NCBI RefSeq assembly: GCF_963678635.1
Contig: NC_087066.1
Span: 13,748,517 to 13,812,516, forward strand
Length of the DNA: 64,000 nt
Source of the DNA: Symsagittifera roscoffensis
Lineage: Eukaryota > Xenacoelomorpha > Acoela > Convolutidae
Direction: 5' to 3'
The notes beneath the pieces were generated by a model that was not told the DNA's origin, made no database searches, and was given only the letters and a program-made list of their open reading frames with translations. Both the position numbers and the translations under genes were made by a program. Of the stretch, positions 11,401 through 22,896 are shown piece after piece (the stretch's first letter is position 1; every line of letters starts with the position of its first letter).

Positions 11401-14390
11401 CCCTCATGGTTCTTCTGAGGAATGCTTCTTTGGCATCCACAGCATCCCTCATGGTTCTTCTGAGGAATGCTTCTTTGGCATCCACAGCATCCCTCATGGT
11501 TCTTCTGAGGAATGCTTCTTTGGCATCCACAGCATCCCTCATGGTTCTTCTGAGGAATGCTTCTTTGGCATCCACAGCATCCCTCATGGTTCTTCTGAGG
11601 AATGCTTCTTTGGCATCCACAGCATCCCTCATGGTTCTTCTGAGGAATGCTTCTTTGGCATCCACAGCATCCCTCATGGTTCTTCTGAGGAATGCTTCTT
11701 TGGCATCCACAGCATCCCTCATGGTTCTTCTGAGGAATGCTTCTTTGGCATCCACAGCATCCCTCATGGTTCTTCTGAGGAATGCTTCTTTGGCATCCAC
11801 AGCATCCCTCATGGTTCTTCTGAGGAATGCTTCTTTGGCATCCACAGCATTCCTCATGGTTCTTCTGAGGAATGCTTCTTTGGCATCCACAGCATCCCTC
11901 ATGGTTCTTCTGAGGAATGCTTCTTTGGCATCCACAGCATCCCTCATGGTTCTTCTGAGGAATGCTTCTTTGGCATCCACAGCATCCCTCATGGTTCTTC
12001 TGAGGAATGCTTCTTTGGCATCCACAGCATCCCTCATGGTTCTTCTGAGGAATGCTTCTTTGGCATCCACAGCATCCCTCATGGTTCTTCTGAGGAATGC
12101 TTCTTTGGCATCCACAGCATCCCTCATGGTTCTTCTGAGGAATGCTTCTTTGGCATCCACAGCATCCCTCATGGTTCTTCTGAGGAATGCTTCTTTGGCA
12201 TCCACAGCATCCCTCATGGTTCTTCTGAGGAATGCTTCTTTGGCATCCACAGCATCCCTCATGGTTCTTCTGAGGAATGCTTCTTTGGCATCCACAGCAT
12301 CCCTCATGGTTCTTCTGAGGAATGCTTCTTTGGCATCCACAGCATCCCTCATGGTTCTTCTGAGGAATGCTTCTTTGGCATCCACAGCATCCCTCATGGT
12401 TCTTCTGAGGAATGCTTCTTTGGCATCCACAGCATCCCTCATGGTTCTTCTGAGGAATGCTTCTTTGGCATCCACAGCATCCCTCATGGTTCTTCTGAGG
12501 AATGCTTCTTTGGCATCCACAGCATCCCTCATGGTTCTTCTGAGGAATGCTTCTTTGGCATCCACAGCATCCCTCATGGTTCTTCTGAGGAATGCTTCTT
12601 TGGCATCCACAGCATCCCTCATGGTTCTTCTGAGGAATGCTTCTTTGGCATCCACAGCATCCCTCATGGTTCTTCTGAGGAATGCTTCTTTGGCATCCAC
12701 AGCATCCCTCATGGTTCTTCTGAGGAATGCTTCTTTGGCATCCACAGCATCCCTCATGGTTCTTCTGAGGAATGCTTCTTTGGCATCCACAGCATCCCTC
12801 ATGGTTCTTCTGAGGAATGCTTCTTTGGCATCCACAGCATCCCTCATGGTTCTTCTGAGGAATGCTTCTTTGGCATCCACAGCATCCCTCAAGGTTCTTC
12901 TGAGGAATGCTTCTTTGGCATCCACAGCATCCCTCAAGGTTCTTCTGAGGAATGCTTCTTTGGCATCCACAGCATCCCTCATGGTTCTTCTGAGGAATGC
13001 TTCTTTGGCATCCACAGCATCCCTCATGGTTCTTCTGAGGAATGCTTCTTTGGCATCCACAGCATCCCTCATGGTTCTTCTGAGGAATGCTTCTTTGGCA
13101 TCCACAGCATCCCTCATGGTTCTTCTGAGGAATGCTTCTTTGGCATCCACAGCATCCCTCATGGTTCTTCTGAGGAATGCTTCTTTGGCATCCACAGCAT
13201 CCCTCATGGTTCTTCTGAGGAATGCTTCTTTGGCATCCACAGCATCCCTCATGGTTCTTCTGAGGAATGCTTCTTTGGCATCCACAGCATCCCTCATGGT
13301 TCTTCTGAGGAATGCTTCTTTGGCATCCACAGCATCCCTCATGGTTCTTCTGAGGAATGCTTCTTTGGCATCCACAGCATCCCTCATGGTTCTTCTGAGG
13401 AATGCTTCTTTGGCATCCACAGCATCCCTCATGGTTCTTCTGAGGAATGCTTCTTTGGCATCCACAGCATCCCTCATGGTTCTTCTGAGGAATGCTTCTT
13501 TGGCATCCACAGCATCCCTCATGGTTCTTCTGAGGAATGCTTCTTTGGCATCCACAGCATCCCTCATGGTTCTTCTGAGGAATGCTTCTTTGGCATCCAC
13601 AGCATCCCTCATGGTTCTTCTGAGGAATGCTTCTTTGGCATCCACAGCATCCCTCATGGTTCTTCTGAGGAATGCTTCTTTGGCATCCACAGCATCCCTC
13701 ATGGTTCTTCTGAGGAATGCTTCTTTGGCATCCACAGCATCCCTCATGGTTCTTCTGAGGAATGCTTCTTTGGCATCCACAGCATCCCTCATGGTTCTTC
13801 TGAGGAATGCTTCTTTGGCATCCACAGCATCCCTCATGGTTCTTCTGAGGAATGCTTCTTTGGCATCCACAGCATCCCTCATGGTTCTTCTGAGGAATGC
13901 TTCTTTGGCATCCACAGCATCCCTCATGGTTCTTCTGAGGAATGCTTCTTTGGCATCCACAGCATCCCTCATGGTTCTTCTGAGGAATGCTTCTTTGGCA
14001 TCCACAGCATCCCTCATGGTTCTTCTGAGGAATGCTTCTTTGGCATCCACAGCATCCCTCATGGTTCTTCTGAGGAATGCTTCTTTGGCATCCACAGCAT
14101 CCCTCATGGTTCTTCTGAGGAATGCTTCTTTGGCATCCACAGCATCCCTCATGGTTCTTCTGAGGAATGCTTCTTTGGCATCCACAGCATCCCTCATGGT
14201 TCTTCTGAGGAATGCTTCTTTGGCATCCACAGCATCCCTCATGGTTCTTCTGAGGAATGCTTCTTTGGCATCCACAGCATCCCTCATGGTTCTTCTGAGG
14301 AATGCTTCTTTGGCATCCACAGCATCCCTCATGGTTCTTCTGAGGAATGCTTCTTTGGCATCCACAGCATTCCTCACGGATCTTCGAATT
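8416..14390. repeat. 45-bp minisatellite, about 133 units in perfect register
   Basis: Units begin with TGGCATCCACAGCATCCCTC at 8416, 8461 and every 45 bp through 14356, with no insertion or deletion over about 6 kb. Substitutions are rare and scattered: ATGG to AAGG in five units, GGCA to GCCA in two adjacent units, and single changes near 10271, 10775, 11165 and 11850. The first and last units share the variant GCATTCCTC. Because 45 is a multiple of 3 and the unit lacks stops in three frames, very long ORFs run through it: plus-strand 8343-14405, repeating LASTASLMVLLRNAS, and minus-strand frames repeating RDAVDAKEAFLRRTM and EGCCGCQRSIPQKNH. I treat these as consequences of the repeat, not proven genes. 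Array length in the assembly may be unreliable. Confidence 0.98.
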
Positions 14391-15524
14391 GTTTTGACCC
14401 TTTAGTCGGAACACCAGGCAGATCTGTGGTGAAAGCTTTTTTATATACCTGTTTGTTGCATAAGTATGTAGCAAAAAGTAGTAAAAGCACTAATTTTTTC
14501 TTCAAGTTATTGTTTGTGAGCTTATTTTAAAACGTTAATCACTGTTTTTATTTGAAGCTAATATCACTATCAACAACTGCAATTCAAATTCAGTTTTGTG
14601 TTCCGACCATTCTAATTGGAGAAAAATGAGCAGCTGAAATGTTATTTTTTGTTTTCTGTCGTTTCGCTCGCAAACTTAGATGTATCAAATGGAAACTATA
14701 AATTTCTCAAATAACAATTGAAAAATACAACATTGTAGTTTAAAATCAATTTTGGAACAGATGATTTTCCCCATTTTACCTCGGGATTAGCTTTCCTCAA
14801 TTTAAATCTTAATGATTTCTAAGACAGTATATCTCAGAACTCTCTAGACAGTATCAGTAAACTGGAATTTTGGGCAACTTATTTATCCCAAATGGGTCAA
14901 ATTAAAGTTTTTCAAATTAAACAAAATACAAAATTTTCGCACGTTATTTTCTTTCAAGTTTCAGCTCTTGGCATCAGTATTTATCATTCGAAAACTTTTT
15001 TTTTGTATCCTGTCATTTCAATCGCACTTTCATCAAATTATTTTGTTTTCAAGTTATTTTCCACCAAAAAAAATTGTCGGGGTTAATTGTCATGCCGGGG
15101 TTAATTGTTCGATAGTCGCACCGGTAGCGGACATGCCTCTTTAACCTACAAAAATTAGAAGCACTAAGCTTATGTCAACAGCCTGGATTTCCCCACTTTT
15201 GAAAGGAAAAGACTAAAAAATTCTACCAGGGTCCATATATTTGCACTTTATACTGGCAAAAAAAGACAGACAGACTTTTTGGATTGGGTCATCAAAAAAG
15301 TCTAAATTTTGCTTCAAAATTAAATGCATGTCTAAAAAAATCAAATTCAAGCTTATCCCGACTTCGTCGAATGTTTCGGTAAGATCTTTTAAAAAAAGGG
15401 TTAAAATGACAGGAGGTATAGTTGCTCTGTCGCTATTTTTATGCATATCACTACCCCCGTACTGAACTCTCTTTGGTCAATTATACCAATTTAATTGACA
15501 TTTTGCGTTAAAGTCTAAAAACAA

Positions 15525-15735
15525 TGGCTCTTTTTTCTTTTTCCTTTTCCCCCCACCTCATCTGAGCATCAATTTCATGGTTTAACGAGTGATTTTTCAA
15601 GTTTGAATATGAAGACCAAATATGTTTCTCATAGCCTTATTAGTCCGCATGCCAATTTCATAACAATCCGACAATGTGAACTGAAAAATCACTCTATAAA
15701 ATTTCCAGGTAGGGGAAAAAGGAAAAAGAAACAAC
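15525..15735. mobile_element. MITE copy with TGGCTC-type ends (decayed)
   Basis: It starts TGGCTCTTTTTTCTTTTTCC and ends in a pyrimidine/purine inverse (GGAAAAAGGAAAAAG). Its interior (CCCACCTCATCTGAGC, then ATTTCATGGT, TCCGCATGCCA and AACAATCCGACAAT) matches the better-preserved copy at 37228-37412. The right end has lost the GAGCCA terminus. Confidence 0.6.
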
Positions 15736-16732
15736 ACAAAGTAGAGACTCATGTGTGGTCGGACCCGATGATGAAGCTTCCTTTTTGTTCAATCACTCTT
15801 TAGCTCTGTTTATTTTTTATTACTTCAAGTCACATTTCTTTCTGTTAACTTCCACGAAATACGCGTTGCTTGGCTCCGGCTATATTTTCTTACTTTTTCT
15901 GTCCCATTCGACTATTCAACGTCAATGTGTCAAGATAAAATGTATTGAAACTGTTTTTAGACAAAATTTCAGGTGTGTTAAAATATAGTGTTTCTGGTCC
16001 CCCTTATTAATGTTTTCTTTCAAAGAAATAACAGTTTTTGCCATGGTCCCTCATAATAGTTATTTTGCGACATTACAATTGTATTTTTTGGGGTTTTCTT
16101 CAAATTATATTCAAAATTACATTGCTGCATTGTATACCTGGACTCAAGATTATAATTTATTTTTTGAGTTTTTTTGTTGGCCTACCAAATTATATGGTAA
16201 AACAATCAGCTGAAGTTAGTGCGATTACATATGCCGACCTGCGTTTTTGCGCAACCTTCATCAAAAAAATCATATTGATTCTAAACTGGCAAATACACCA
16301 AAAGTTTTCCATTTGATGCCTCGAAGTTTGTTTTGTTTTTCAATCGAAACCTCGAAAAAAGAATTTTTTTTAAGGTTGTTGATCTTATTTTTCTATTGTA
16401 TTGTTCTCCCGGTTGATGTTATCCCGGTTGAAGTTCAACGGAGTTTGATACGTTGGTTTATACCTGTCGCGGCTTACACTTAAATATTAGCAAAACTGAA
16501 GTTTCTCCCTCTCTGCTGTTATTTGATTCTTACAGATATTTTTTAGTTGTACAAAGTTTGAATTAAAAAATCAACATTACTCAATTTTTTTTCAGGTGAC
16601 TTATCTACTAGTTGAAAAAATGTTGTTATTTTTTTTCAAAGAAGAGAATGAACACAAGGAATTTTCGTTTTTACCTGAACATTTTTTTTTACCCGAGCAT
16701 GAGCTGCAAGAAATGAAGACTGAGACTAAGCT

Positions 16733-16892
16733 TTTCAGTTTTACGCGCTTCATTTGATATTGTTCGATGTGCTGTAAACAGATATCTTAAAACTTGATTG
16801 AGGTTTTACGCGTTTCAGTTTTACGCGCTTCATTTGATATTGTTCGATGTGCTGTAAACAGATATCTCAAAACTTGATTGAGGTTTTTCGAG
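16733..16892. repeat. Tandem duplication, two copies of 80 bp
   Basis: The block starting TTTCAGTTTTACGCGCTTC at 16733 recurs at 16813 almost without change, including GATGTGCTGTAAACAGATATC. This is a recent local duplication. Confidence 0.9.
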
Positions 16893-17285
16893 TTGCATAA
16901 TTCGTGTCTTTCTTCAGCAGTCAGGACATTGAAAACCACTCTTTGAGCAAGATTTTTTCCGAAAAAATGCTCGGCGAGGGCTTGCTAAGAGTGCCTTTTT
17001 AAATTTTTTGTTGTTTTCGCAACAGTAATTGCTGTTGTTGTTAATTCTAACAAAGAATCATTTCATCGTTGCTACCATATGGAGCCACAACAATAATATC
17101 AATGAAAGTTTTTTTCTGACAAAAGTCTAGTTACCTAAAAAACTAATTCCAGAGTTGACCAGATGTACCAGTCGAGGATCTCGAAAGTTTTGCTGCGGGG
17201 AGTACCAAAAAAAATGGCTATGTTTATAAACCATTTTAATCATTTTTCTGAGTTTCTGCAATGCACTAAATAGACACTGAATCTA

Positions 17286-18015
17286 CAGTGCTGATTTAAA
17301 TTAACCGGACAAAACGCGTTAAACTTGAAATTTAAAACGCCTTTTTCTCAAACTGGGCTGAGTTTAGGTGAAAACTTATGGAGACAAAACTTGCCAAAAA
17401 TTTTAGCAGAATTTATATGGTGTAATTTGTTTTGCGAAATTCAGGCCAAAAACTTTACCCCAAAAATGGGTCATCTTGGTTTTTCTTAGCTAATCAAAAA
17501 TTACGCCAAAAATACCCAGTCGATCACAGACATGATTATATCAAAGTGAGCCTCTTACGTAGTCCAACAAACTTTAAGAAGGGTTTTTTCTGCAAAAAAA
17601 AATGGAAACCCTTTTAAAAATTGTTTTAAAAAAAAATTGTACTTTATATAGTAAAAACGACCTTTTTTGTCTATCAAACAGAAATAAATTAACTGATATA
17701 ATGTTTTGGAGAATATATCCTAGTTAAAGTTTGTTGGACTACGTAAGGGGCTCAGTTTGATATAATCATGTCTGTGATCGACCTGGTTTTTTTGGCGTAA
17801 TTTTTGATTAACTAAGAAAAACCAAAATGACCCATTTTTGGGGTTAAACTTTTGTCCTGATTTTTGCTAAACAAATTACACCATATTAATTCTGCTAAAG
17901 TTTTAGACAAGTTTTGTCTTCATAAGTTTTCACCTAAACTCAACCCATTTTGAGAAAAAGGCGTTTTAAATTTCAAGCTTAACGCGTTTTGTCCGGTTAA
18001 TTTAAATCAGCACTG
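17286..18015. mobile_element. Tc1/mariner-type foldback element, 730 bp
   Basis: The ends are CAGTGCTGATTTAAATTAA and its reverse complement. They sit directly between TA dinucleotides (17284-17285 and 18016-18017), which is the Tc1/mariner target duplication. CAGTGCTG is also a typical Tc1-like terminus. The inverted arms are long (about 290 bp each: 17286-17575 and 17728-18015) and enclose about 150 bp of unrelated AT-rich DNA with no transposase. The arms differ by scattered substitutions and small indels, so insertion is not very recent. Confidence 0.85.
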
Positions 18016-18149
18016 TAGTTTGCACTCCATTTTTTGTGTCATATTCTATCAACCTAAATTTCTGATGAACAGTTTTCGTATACTTGTCCAGTGCTATTTT
18101 TTGTTCTACAATTTAACGAATTTATCCGTTCTTGCAAAGCAATCTCCAA

Positions 18150-18625
18150 AACACTATTCAGACCCTATTATGATTTTAAATTAAAAAAAAAACAGGTCGA
18201 AAAAGCCGTTTTTGGGCAGTTTTTGGAAAGTTTTGACCAAAAAATAGCTCTTTTATTGGCGAACGCTCCCCTTCAAAATAAGTGAATATTGGCGCCAAAA
18301 GCACTTTAAGAAAAGTTGTCGAATCCCTGATGGAGTGCGTCCCCCTAAATTGGCCCCTGAAATGATCAAAAAGTTTCGTTTTTGGGTTTTTCGGAAAGTT
18401 TTGTCTAATGTTTTTTTGTGCTTTTCGAAAAGTTAGGACAAAAATTTGCATTTTCACAGGCCAATTCTCCCAAAATATTAATTTATATTGGCGTTGAGGG
18501 TATTATTGACAAAAATGGATGAGGTAAAATAGTATGCAAAGGGGGACCCTGTGGGTGGTGAAGGAGTAAGAGTCCTGAGGAAAATGCCCTCCTCTCTCTC
18601 ATCTAAATCCACTTCTGATCTGTAT
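18150..18625. mobile_element. Cluster of hAT-type MITE fragments at the receptor gene 3' end
   Basis: Two stretches resemble the 3' part of the element at 46541-46794. One has GTCGAATCCCTGATGG followed by CCCCCTAAATTGGCCCCTGA (about 18318-18361). The other has GGGGGACCCTGTGGGT and then CATCTAAATCCACTTCTG (about 18541-18618). They lie immediately downstream of the receptor stop codon on its strand, so they probably form part of its 3' UTR. Confidence 0.6.
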
Positions 18626-18640
18626 TCATAAGTTTACATT

Positions 18641-19858
18641 CTACTGTTGTCGAAAACTGTGTCTTATTCTGGTGACAAATACATTTGGCTCCTCTTCTAT
18701 TTTCTTGTACCTCCTCTTTCGTTTTCCTTTCCAAATCACGAGAACAGACCTCTTCAGATCTTTGAGTGGCTTCAACAGAGTCAATCTGAACTGCTCGTTG
18801 GTCCTCGTCAGAACTAAGAACTGAAGTTGAAGCAAGGTGTCGGTTAGATTTACACAGACAAGTCGACACACTTCCAATCCTGGAAACTTTTCGCGTCCGA
18901 AGTAGCTTCCAGTCGCCAAAACCTTCCATCGGGTTAATAACCAGGTTATGTAATCGATAACTAACAATGCTAGTACCATAAACATGAACCAATGAATAGC
19001 GTTGAGGTACTTTCTCCATCTTTTAACGTTGTATTGCTCACATATCGGCCAACTTTCGTCGCTAAACGAAATCCGAGGCATATCATTTTGACGTCTTTTG
19101 CTCCATTCTATTAAATTTTCCTCCTCGGAAATATCCCTCTGAAGCTTTATGATTGATAAGCAATGCAGACGCCCAATTATAATAATAGACGATATGAAAT
19201 AAATGTTATGAACAGCAAAAATTAACATCGAACCTAAATTTTGAATCAAACGATTTTTGAAAAGTCTTCCGCAAATAACAGCTTCCTTGAAAGCGACATA
19301 GCAAAGTCCAATAAGCACATAAACCAAACAGTACGTAAAGGTTCTTAGAAGTGAAAATGTTTGGACGTAGTTTTTCAGTGGTTTACACAATCCGTAAAAC
19401 CGATAAAACGAGAGTAAAACTAACAAAAAATACAAAATATCACGATCAAAGTAGACCCTGAAACTAATCAAAACCGAGAAAAGAATTTCGTTTTCGGGTA
19501 GGAATTCGTCTTTAAAAAGCCGAACAGTTTCACCCACAGTTTTGACTAAGCATGAAATCAAAATTACGACTGAAATTGACAGGATAACGTAATAATCTTG
19601 TGGCAAATCGGACTGCTCTTTTTTGCGGTAGAAGAAACAAAAAAGGATGTAAAGGTAAATGAAAAGCGCGATGACGGCAGTAATGCGCCCATAAAGTAGT
19701 CGGTACTCGAATGGAGGCGCGTGAATAAACTCGAAATCTTCTTGACTGGCATTGCAGTACATCAGCTGTTGCCAATTTTCACCTTGTAAGAACGCAGTTT
19801 CTGCAGAGCTTTTGATGTCGTGCGCAATTTTTGTAATATTCAGCTGAAGTTTGCTCAT
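18641..19858 (-). CDS. Seven-transmembrane receptor-like protein, copy A (405 aa)
   Basis: One uninterrupted exon encodes 405 residues. The N-terminus carries N-glycosylation sequons at Asn7 and Asn36 and has no obvious signal peptide. Hydrophobic segments lie at about 58-79, 89-108, 125-153, 171-190, 206-231, 284-305 and 328-350: seven helices with a basic C-tail. At the end of helix 3, SFYRFYGLCKPL (150-161) aligns with the class A GPCR pattern S-I-D-R-Y-L-A-I-C-K-P-L. The central Arg and CKPL are kept, but Tyr replaces the Asp/Glu. Helix 6 lacks CWxP, and helix 7 ends NLTDTLLQLQFLVLTRTNEQF where NPxxY would be. This suggests a divergent rhodopsin-like receptor, with ligand unknown. The family call is inference. 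The near-identical copy is at 61770-62987 in opposite orientation. Confidence 0.7.
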   Translation of the reverse strand: MSKLQLNITKIAHDIKSSAETAFLQGENWQQLMYCNASQEDFEFIHAPPFEYRLLYGRITAVIALFIYLYILFCFFYRKKEQSDLPQDYYVILSISVVILISCLVKTVGETVRLFKDEFLPENEILFSVLISFRVYFDRDILYFLLVLLSFYRFYGLCKPLKNYVQTFSLLRTFTYCLVYVLIGLCYVAFKEAVICGRLFKNRLIQNLGSMLIFAVHNIYFISSIIIIGRLHCLSIIKLQRDISEEENLIEWSKRRQNDMPRISFSDESWPICEQYNVKRWRKYLNAIHWFMFMVLALLVIDYITWLLTRWKVLATGSYFGREKFPGLEVCRLVCVNLTDTLLQLQFLVLTRTNEQFRLTLLKPLKDLKRSVLVIWKGKRKRRYKKIEEEPNVFVTRIRHSFRQQ

Positions 19859-20929
19859 GTTTTTTTTCTTGCGAAAATGTCCAGTTCTTGATTGTTATTG
19901 AATGAAATTGGCGTTCTACCTCCACATATTCCAGTTATTTTACAAATAAATGATCGCAATAATAATTTAAAATAAATAAAACAGGTTTTACTAAATTTAC
20001 TGAGGTGGATCAAGTTTGCTCTGTAATGACAAACATGTTATTAATGACTGTCACATGGGTTTTTACATTTGGCCCATTTTAAGTTCAACTTCAAGTTCAC
20101 AAAAACGACCTTGAAACCAACCTAAATTCTCGCGTGATATTGCAAAAGCTTCTTAGACAAACCAGTTCTGCAATTCTACAGTTCTATTACAATACTATTT
20201 CCTCGGAACTTTTTCCTAACCACATTAAATTGTAACTATTTACACTGGTGCTCGATTTATTTTTCGATTTTCACGACGACCGCCTTGGCCAAAATTCAGT
20301 TTGTTTCGATTTTCTCGACCCAAGAAAAAAGTGTTTGACTTTGCTCGACGAGTTCATCAGATATTTTTCAAGTTTGTCGACCAAATTTTGTTTGCTCTCT
20401 CAACTTTTTCTTGAACGAAATTTTTTGAAAACTATTTTTTGACCCCGTTTAGATATGTTTCAACTTTCTCGGCCAAAAATAAGCGTTTTTGACTGTCTCG
20501 ACTATCTTGGCGGAATAAAACTCCAAAAACTGTTCGACCGAGCTCCGATATGTTTCAATTGGCTTGAATAAAATTTAGTGTTTAAAAATTAGCGATCATC
20601 TCGACTTTCTATATTTAAAAAAATGTGTCCGAGTTTAATCAGATGTTGAAAAATGCTTTGGCTGAAACTGGCTGGTTAAAAAGCAGTATTTTGTCTGGAG
20701 TAAATTGAACTACCTCGGGCAAAAATATGTTGTCTCTTTCTTTGACAAAGCAGAGCCGTGCGCTGCGTCAATTGACCGAGTAAGGCTTGATGAAATTTCC
20801 ACGTAATTTCGAATGAATCAAGGAATGCTCGTAGTAGCCGTAAATGTGCTATCAAGCTAAAGGTCTACAAAAATATTGTCTTATTTCTCACAAAAATCTA
20901 TAAATCAATATTTCAGTGTAATTGTTCCG

Positions 20930-21393
20930 ACTTTCGCAACGAAAGTAACGGAACATTTGTGCTCGAAGTGGTTTTTTTGTCTTCAGACAAATTTTGTTTT
21001 GTTGTCATGAGCTTAAACTTGAAAAGATATTTCACCTGTGATCATTTAAAAAAAAGTTTTGGGGGTTCAAAGGTTACCATTTCGGCAAATTTGGGACAGT
21101 TGACGCTCGATATGTTTTGGCGCTATTAACGCGTAAGCGGGTATTTAATCTGTCTTAGAAATCGTTCCAAATTGTTTAAAGGAAGGTTCTTTGCCATAAT
21201 TGATATGTTATTACGAGCAGAGTTTATCACTTTGTAGACTTTGTATGGCATGTGGGGGGATGCTTTTCGCAAAAATCTCAAATTAAAAAAAAATTTACAT
21301 TTAGTTTTTTTTTGTGTTAACATTGCTCATAGACCTCAAAGGCAGTCGGAACATTCAGGGCTTCGACCTGATACAAGCAGTCTTGTTTGGTTT
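20930..21393 (+). mobile_element. Hairpin-ended interspersed repeat, full-length copy (arm A)
   Basis: It starts TTGTTCCGACTTTCG with a short internal hairpin (ACTTTCGCAACGAAAGT) and ends GGGCTTCGACCTGATACAAG followed by CAGTCTTGTTT. Shared internal landmarks are CACCTGTGATCA, AACGCGTAAGCGG and CGTTCCAAATTG. There is no coding capacity. Other copies lie at 22576-22856, 22897-23270, 23300-23387, 43300-43362, 44578-45105, 47965-48513, 57036-57085 and 60190-60672. Confidence 0.75.
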
Positions 21394-22575
21394 TGAGATG
21401 GAAAAAATATACTTAAGATAAAAGAATGTCCTTAAAAACTGATATTTGAGAAGTTCAGAACAATTTAAGTTTTCTTGTCGCAGGAATGCTTAGAGCTCAA
21501 AAATTATTAAAGGATTTTCTCTGAAACTACTAGTTGCAGTAAGCAAATCTCCTCTCATGAATGTTGTTTTTTGCAAGTTTCTGAGCTTTTTTTTGCTTAG
21601 TTACTAATTTAAATCTTCACACGAAAATAAATTTCGGAACTATTCAATGCTCGACTTATGTTTCGACTTTCTAGTCCCAAATTGGATATGTTTCGACTGT
21701 GCTCGACCCTATGTTTCAATTTTTGTACCGAAATGTTGAATATTTGGGTTTTGTGCTCAACTGAAAATTGTTTAAAAGTGCATTTTTTCGACTTTCTAAG
21801 TCGAAGCAAAAGACGAGCACTTCTTCCCGAGAGAGAATTTGAGACTTGGGTACGTATTTTACATGCAAACATCAGTGATAGCGCATCTTTTCGTCAAGAT
21901 CTTAAGGTCGCGACTTATCTCATTTGGGTCGCGCAAAAATGCAACGGCTATTTTCTAGGGTCTTGCAAAGTTATTTAAAGTTATGCAAAGTTGCTGGTCG
22001 CATTATAAGTTACCATCTCGACCCGAGAAGATGCACGTTTATCTTGTCAAGATCTTGTAAGATTCATGCAAAATCTTTCAAGATGAACATAAATCAAGAT
22101 AACCAAGGTTTTTAAGGTTACAATTTTACTCAATGGTTTAACTTGAAGTAATGGAATCAGCTTAACAGAAAAAGCACTTGCATAAAGCAAGAACTCTGGT
22201 TTTTTGGTTTTAAAATCGAACGAAAAATTGATGCCAAACTGCCAAGAGCCTTTTACCAGATAATCAAACTACTAAAAAATACTAGCAACTACTTATTTAT
22301 CCTTACACCACAGAAAAGTACGTTCTTAATCAAGAAAATTTAAAGTTTTTAAGTAGATATAATAGAGGGGGATTGATGAGTAGATCTAAATAATTTTTTC
22401 ATCTACCGATTGAATCGAAAGTCAAATCATGAATTTGCTTGCTACAGGGGTTACATTGATAAATTCCATGAATGAAAAGGAAAATTAGCTAAACATTTTT
22501 CAGAGTTAAGCAAATATAGAAAATTGCTAATATCAGACGATGAATGAAAAAAAAGTCAGAAAATTAGACTAAATA

Positions 22576-22856
22576 TGTTGTTGTTTCGACTTTTATAACG
22601 AAATTAACGGAAAACTTGTGCTCGGGTTGGGTTTTTTTCAGACAAATTTCGACTTTTTAACTAGCCATTTTGGACGGAACTTTAAAAAATAATTCAAAAG
22701 GTTAACCTGAGCTTAATTTTGAAAAAATGTATATTTCACCTGTAATATTTATTCGCAAAATTATGGAGGTCAATTAATTTGTTTCATGATATTACTGCTC
22801 AGTAGACCTTATAGGCCACCCGAAAATTTCAGATACGAGCAATCTTGTTTTAGTTT
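22576..22856 (+). mobile_element. Hairpin-ended repeat, internally deleted copy
   Basis: It begins TTGTTTCGACTTTTATAACG, keeps TTTGACTAGC-type and CACCTGTAAT landmarks, lacks the middle with AACGCGTAAGCGG, and ends CAGATACGAGCAATCTTGTTT. Confidence 0.6.
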
Positions 22857-22880
22857 GTGATTTATTTTGTGAAAATCAGA

Positions 22881-22896
22881 CCCCCCCCCCCCCCCC
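22881..22896. repeat. Poly-C run (16 C)
   Basis: Sixteen consecutive cytosines sit at the truncated end of a minus-oriented repeat copy. The length is prone to sequencing error. Confidence 0.9.

Larger units (their letters stand above)
14391..17285. other. AT-rich intergenic region
   Basis: No gene was recognised. The region contains a MITE-like copy (15525-15735) and an 80-bp tandem duplication (16733-16892). Short open frames do not resemble proteins and lack supporting splice sites. Confidence 0.5.
18125..22352. repeat. Inverted duplication, arm A (partner 59237-63893)
   Basis: The reverse complement of this segment reappears at 59237-63893. It includes the receptor gene, its flanks, the degenerate TTTCGACTTTCTCGACC-type block (20250-20640), a hairpin-ended repeat copy and the 3' MITE cluster. 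Homology stops at about 18125 (facing the Tc1 foldback element) and at about 22352. Differences are sparse substitutions and small indels plus one 384-bp insertion present only in arm B. Confidence 0.9.

Noticed and set aside
8416-14390. CRISPR array
   Set aside because: The repeats are contiguous with no unique spacers, and the genome is eukaryotic.
8343-14474. Three ~2,000-codon open frames through the 45-bp array as protein-coding genes
   Set aside because: They follow automatically from a stop-free 45-bp unit. They have no splice or promoter context, and frames open on both strands at once argue against coding. Kept only as a question in the findings.
18176-18457. 93-codon minus-strand frame downstream of receptor copy A as a separate gene
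   Set aside because: It lies within MITE-derived sequence, is not maintained as one frame in arm B, and has no family resemblance.
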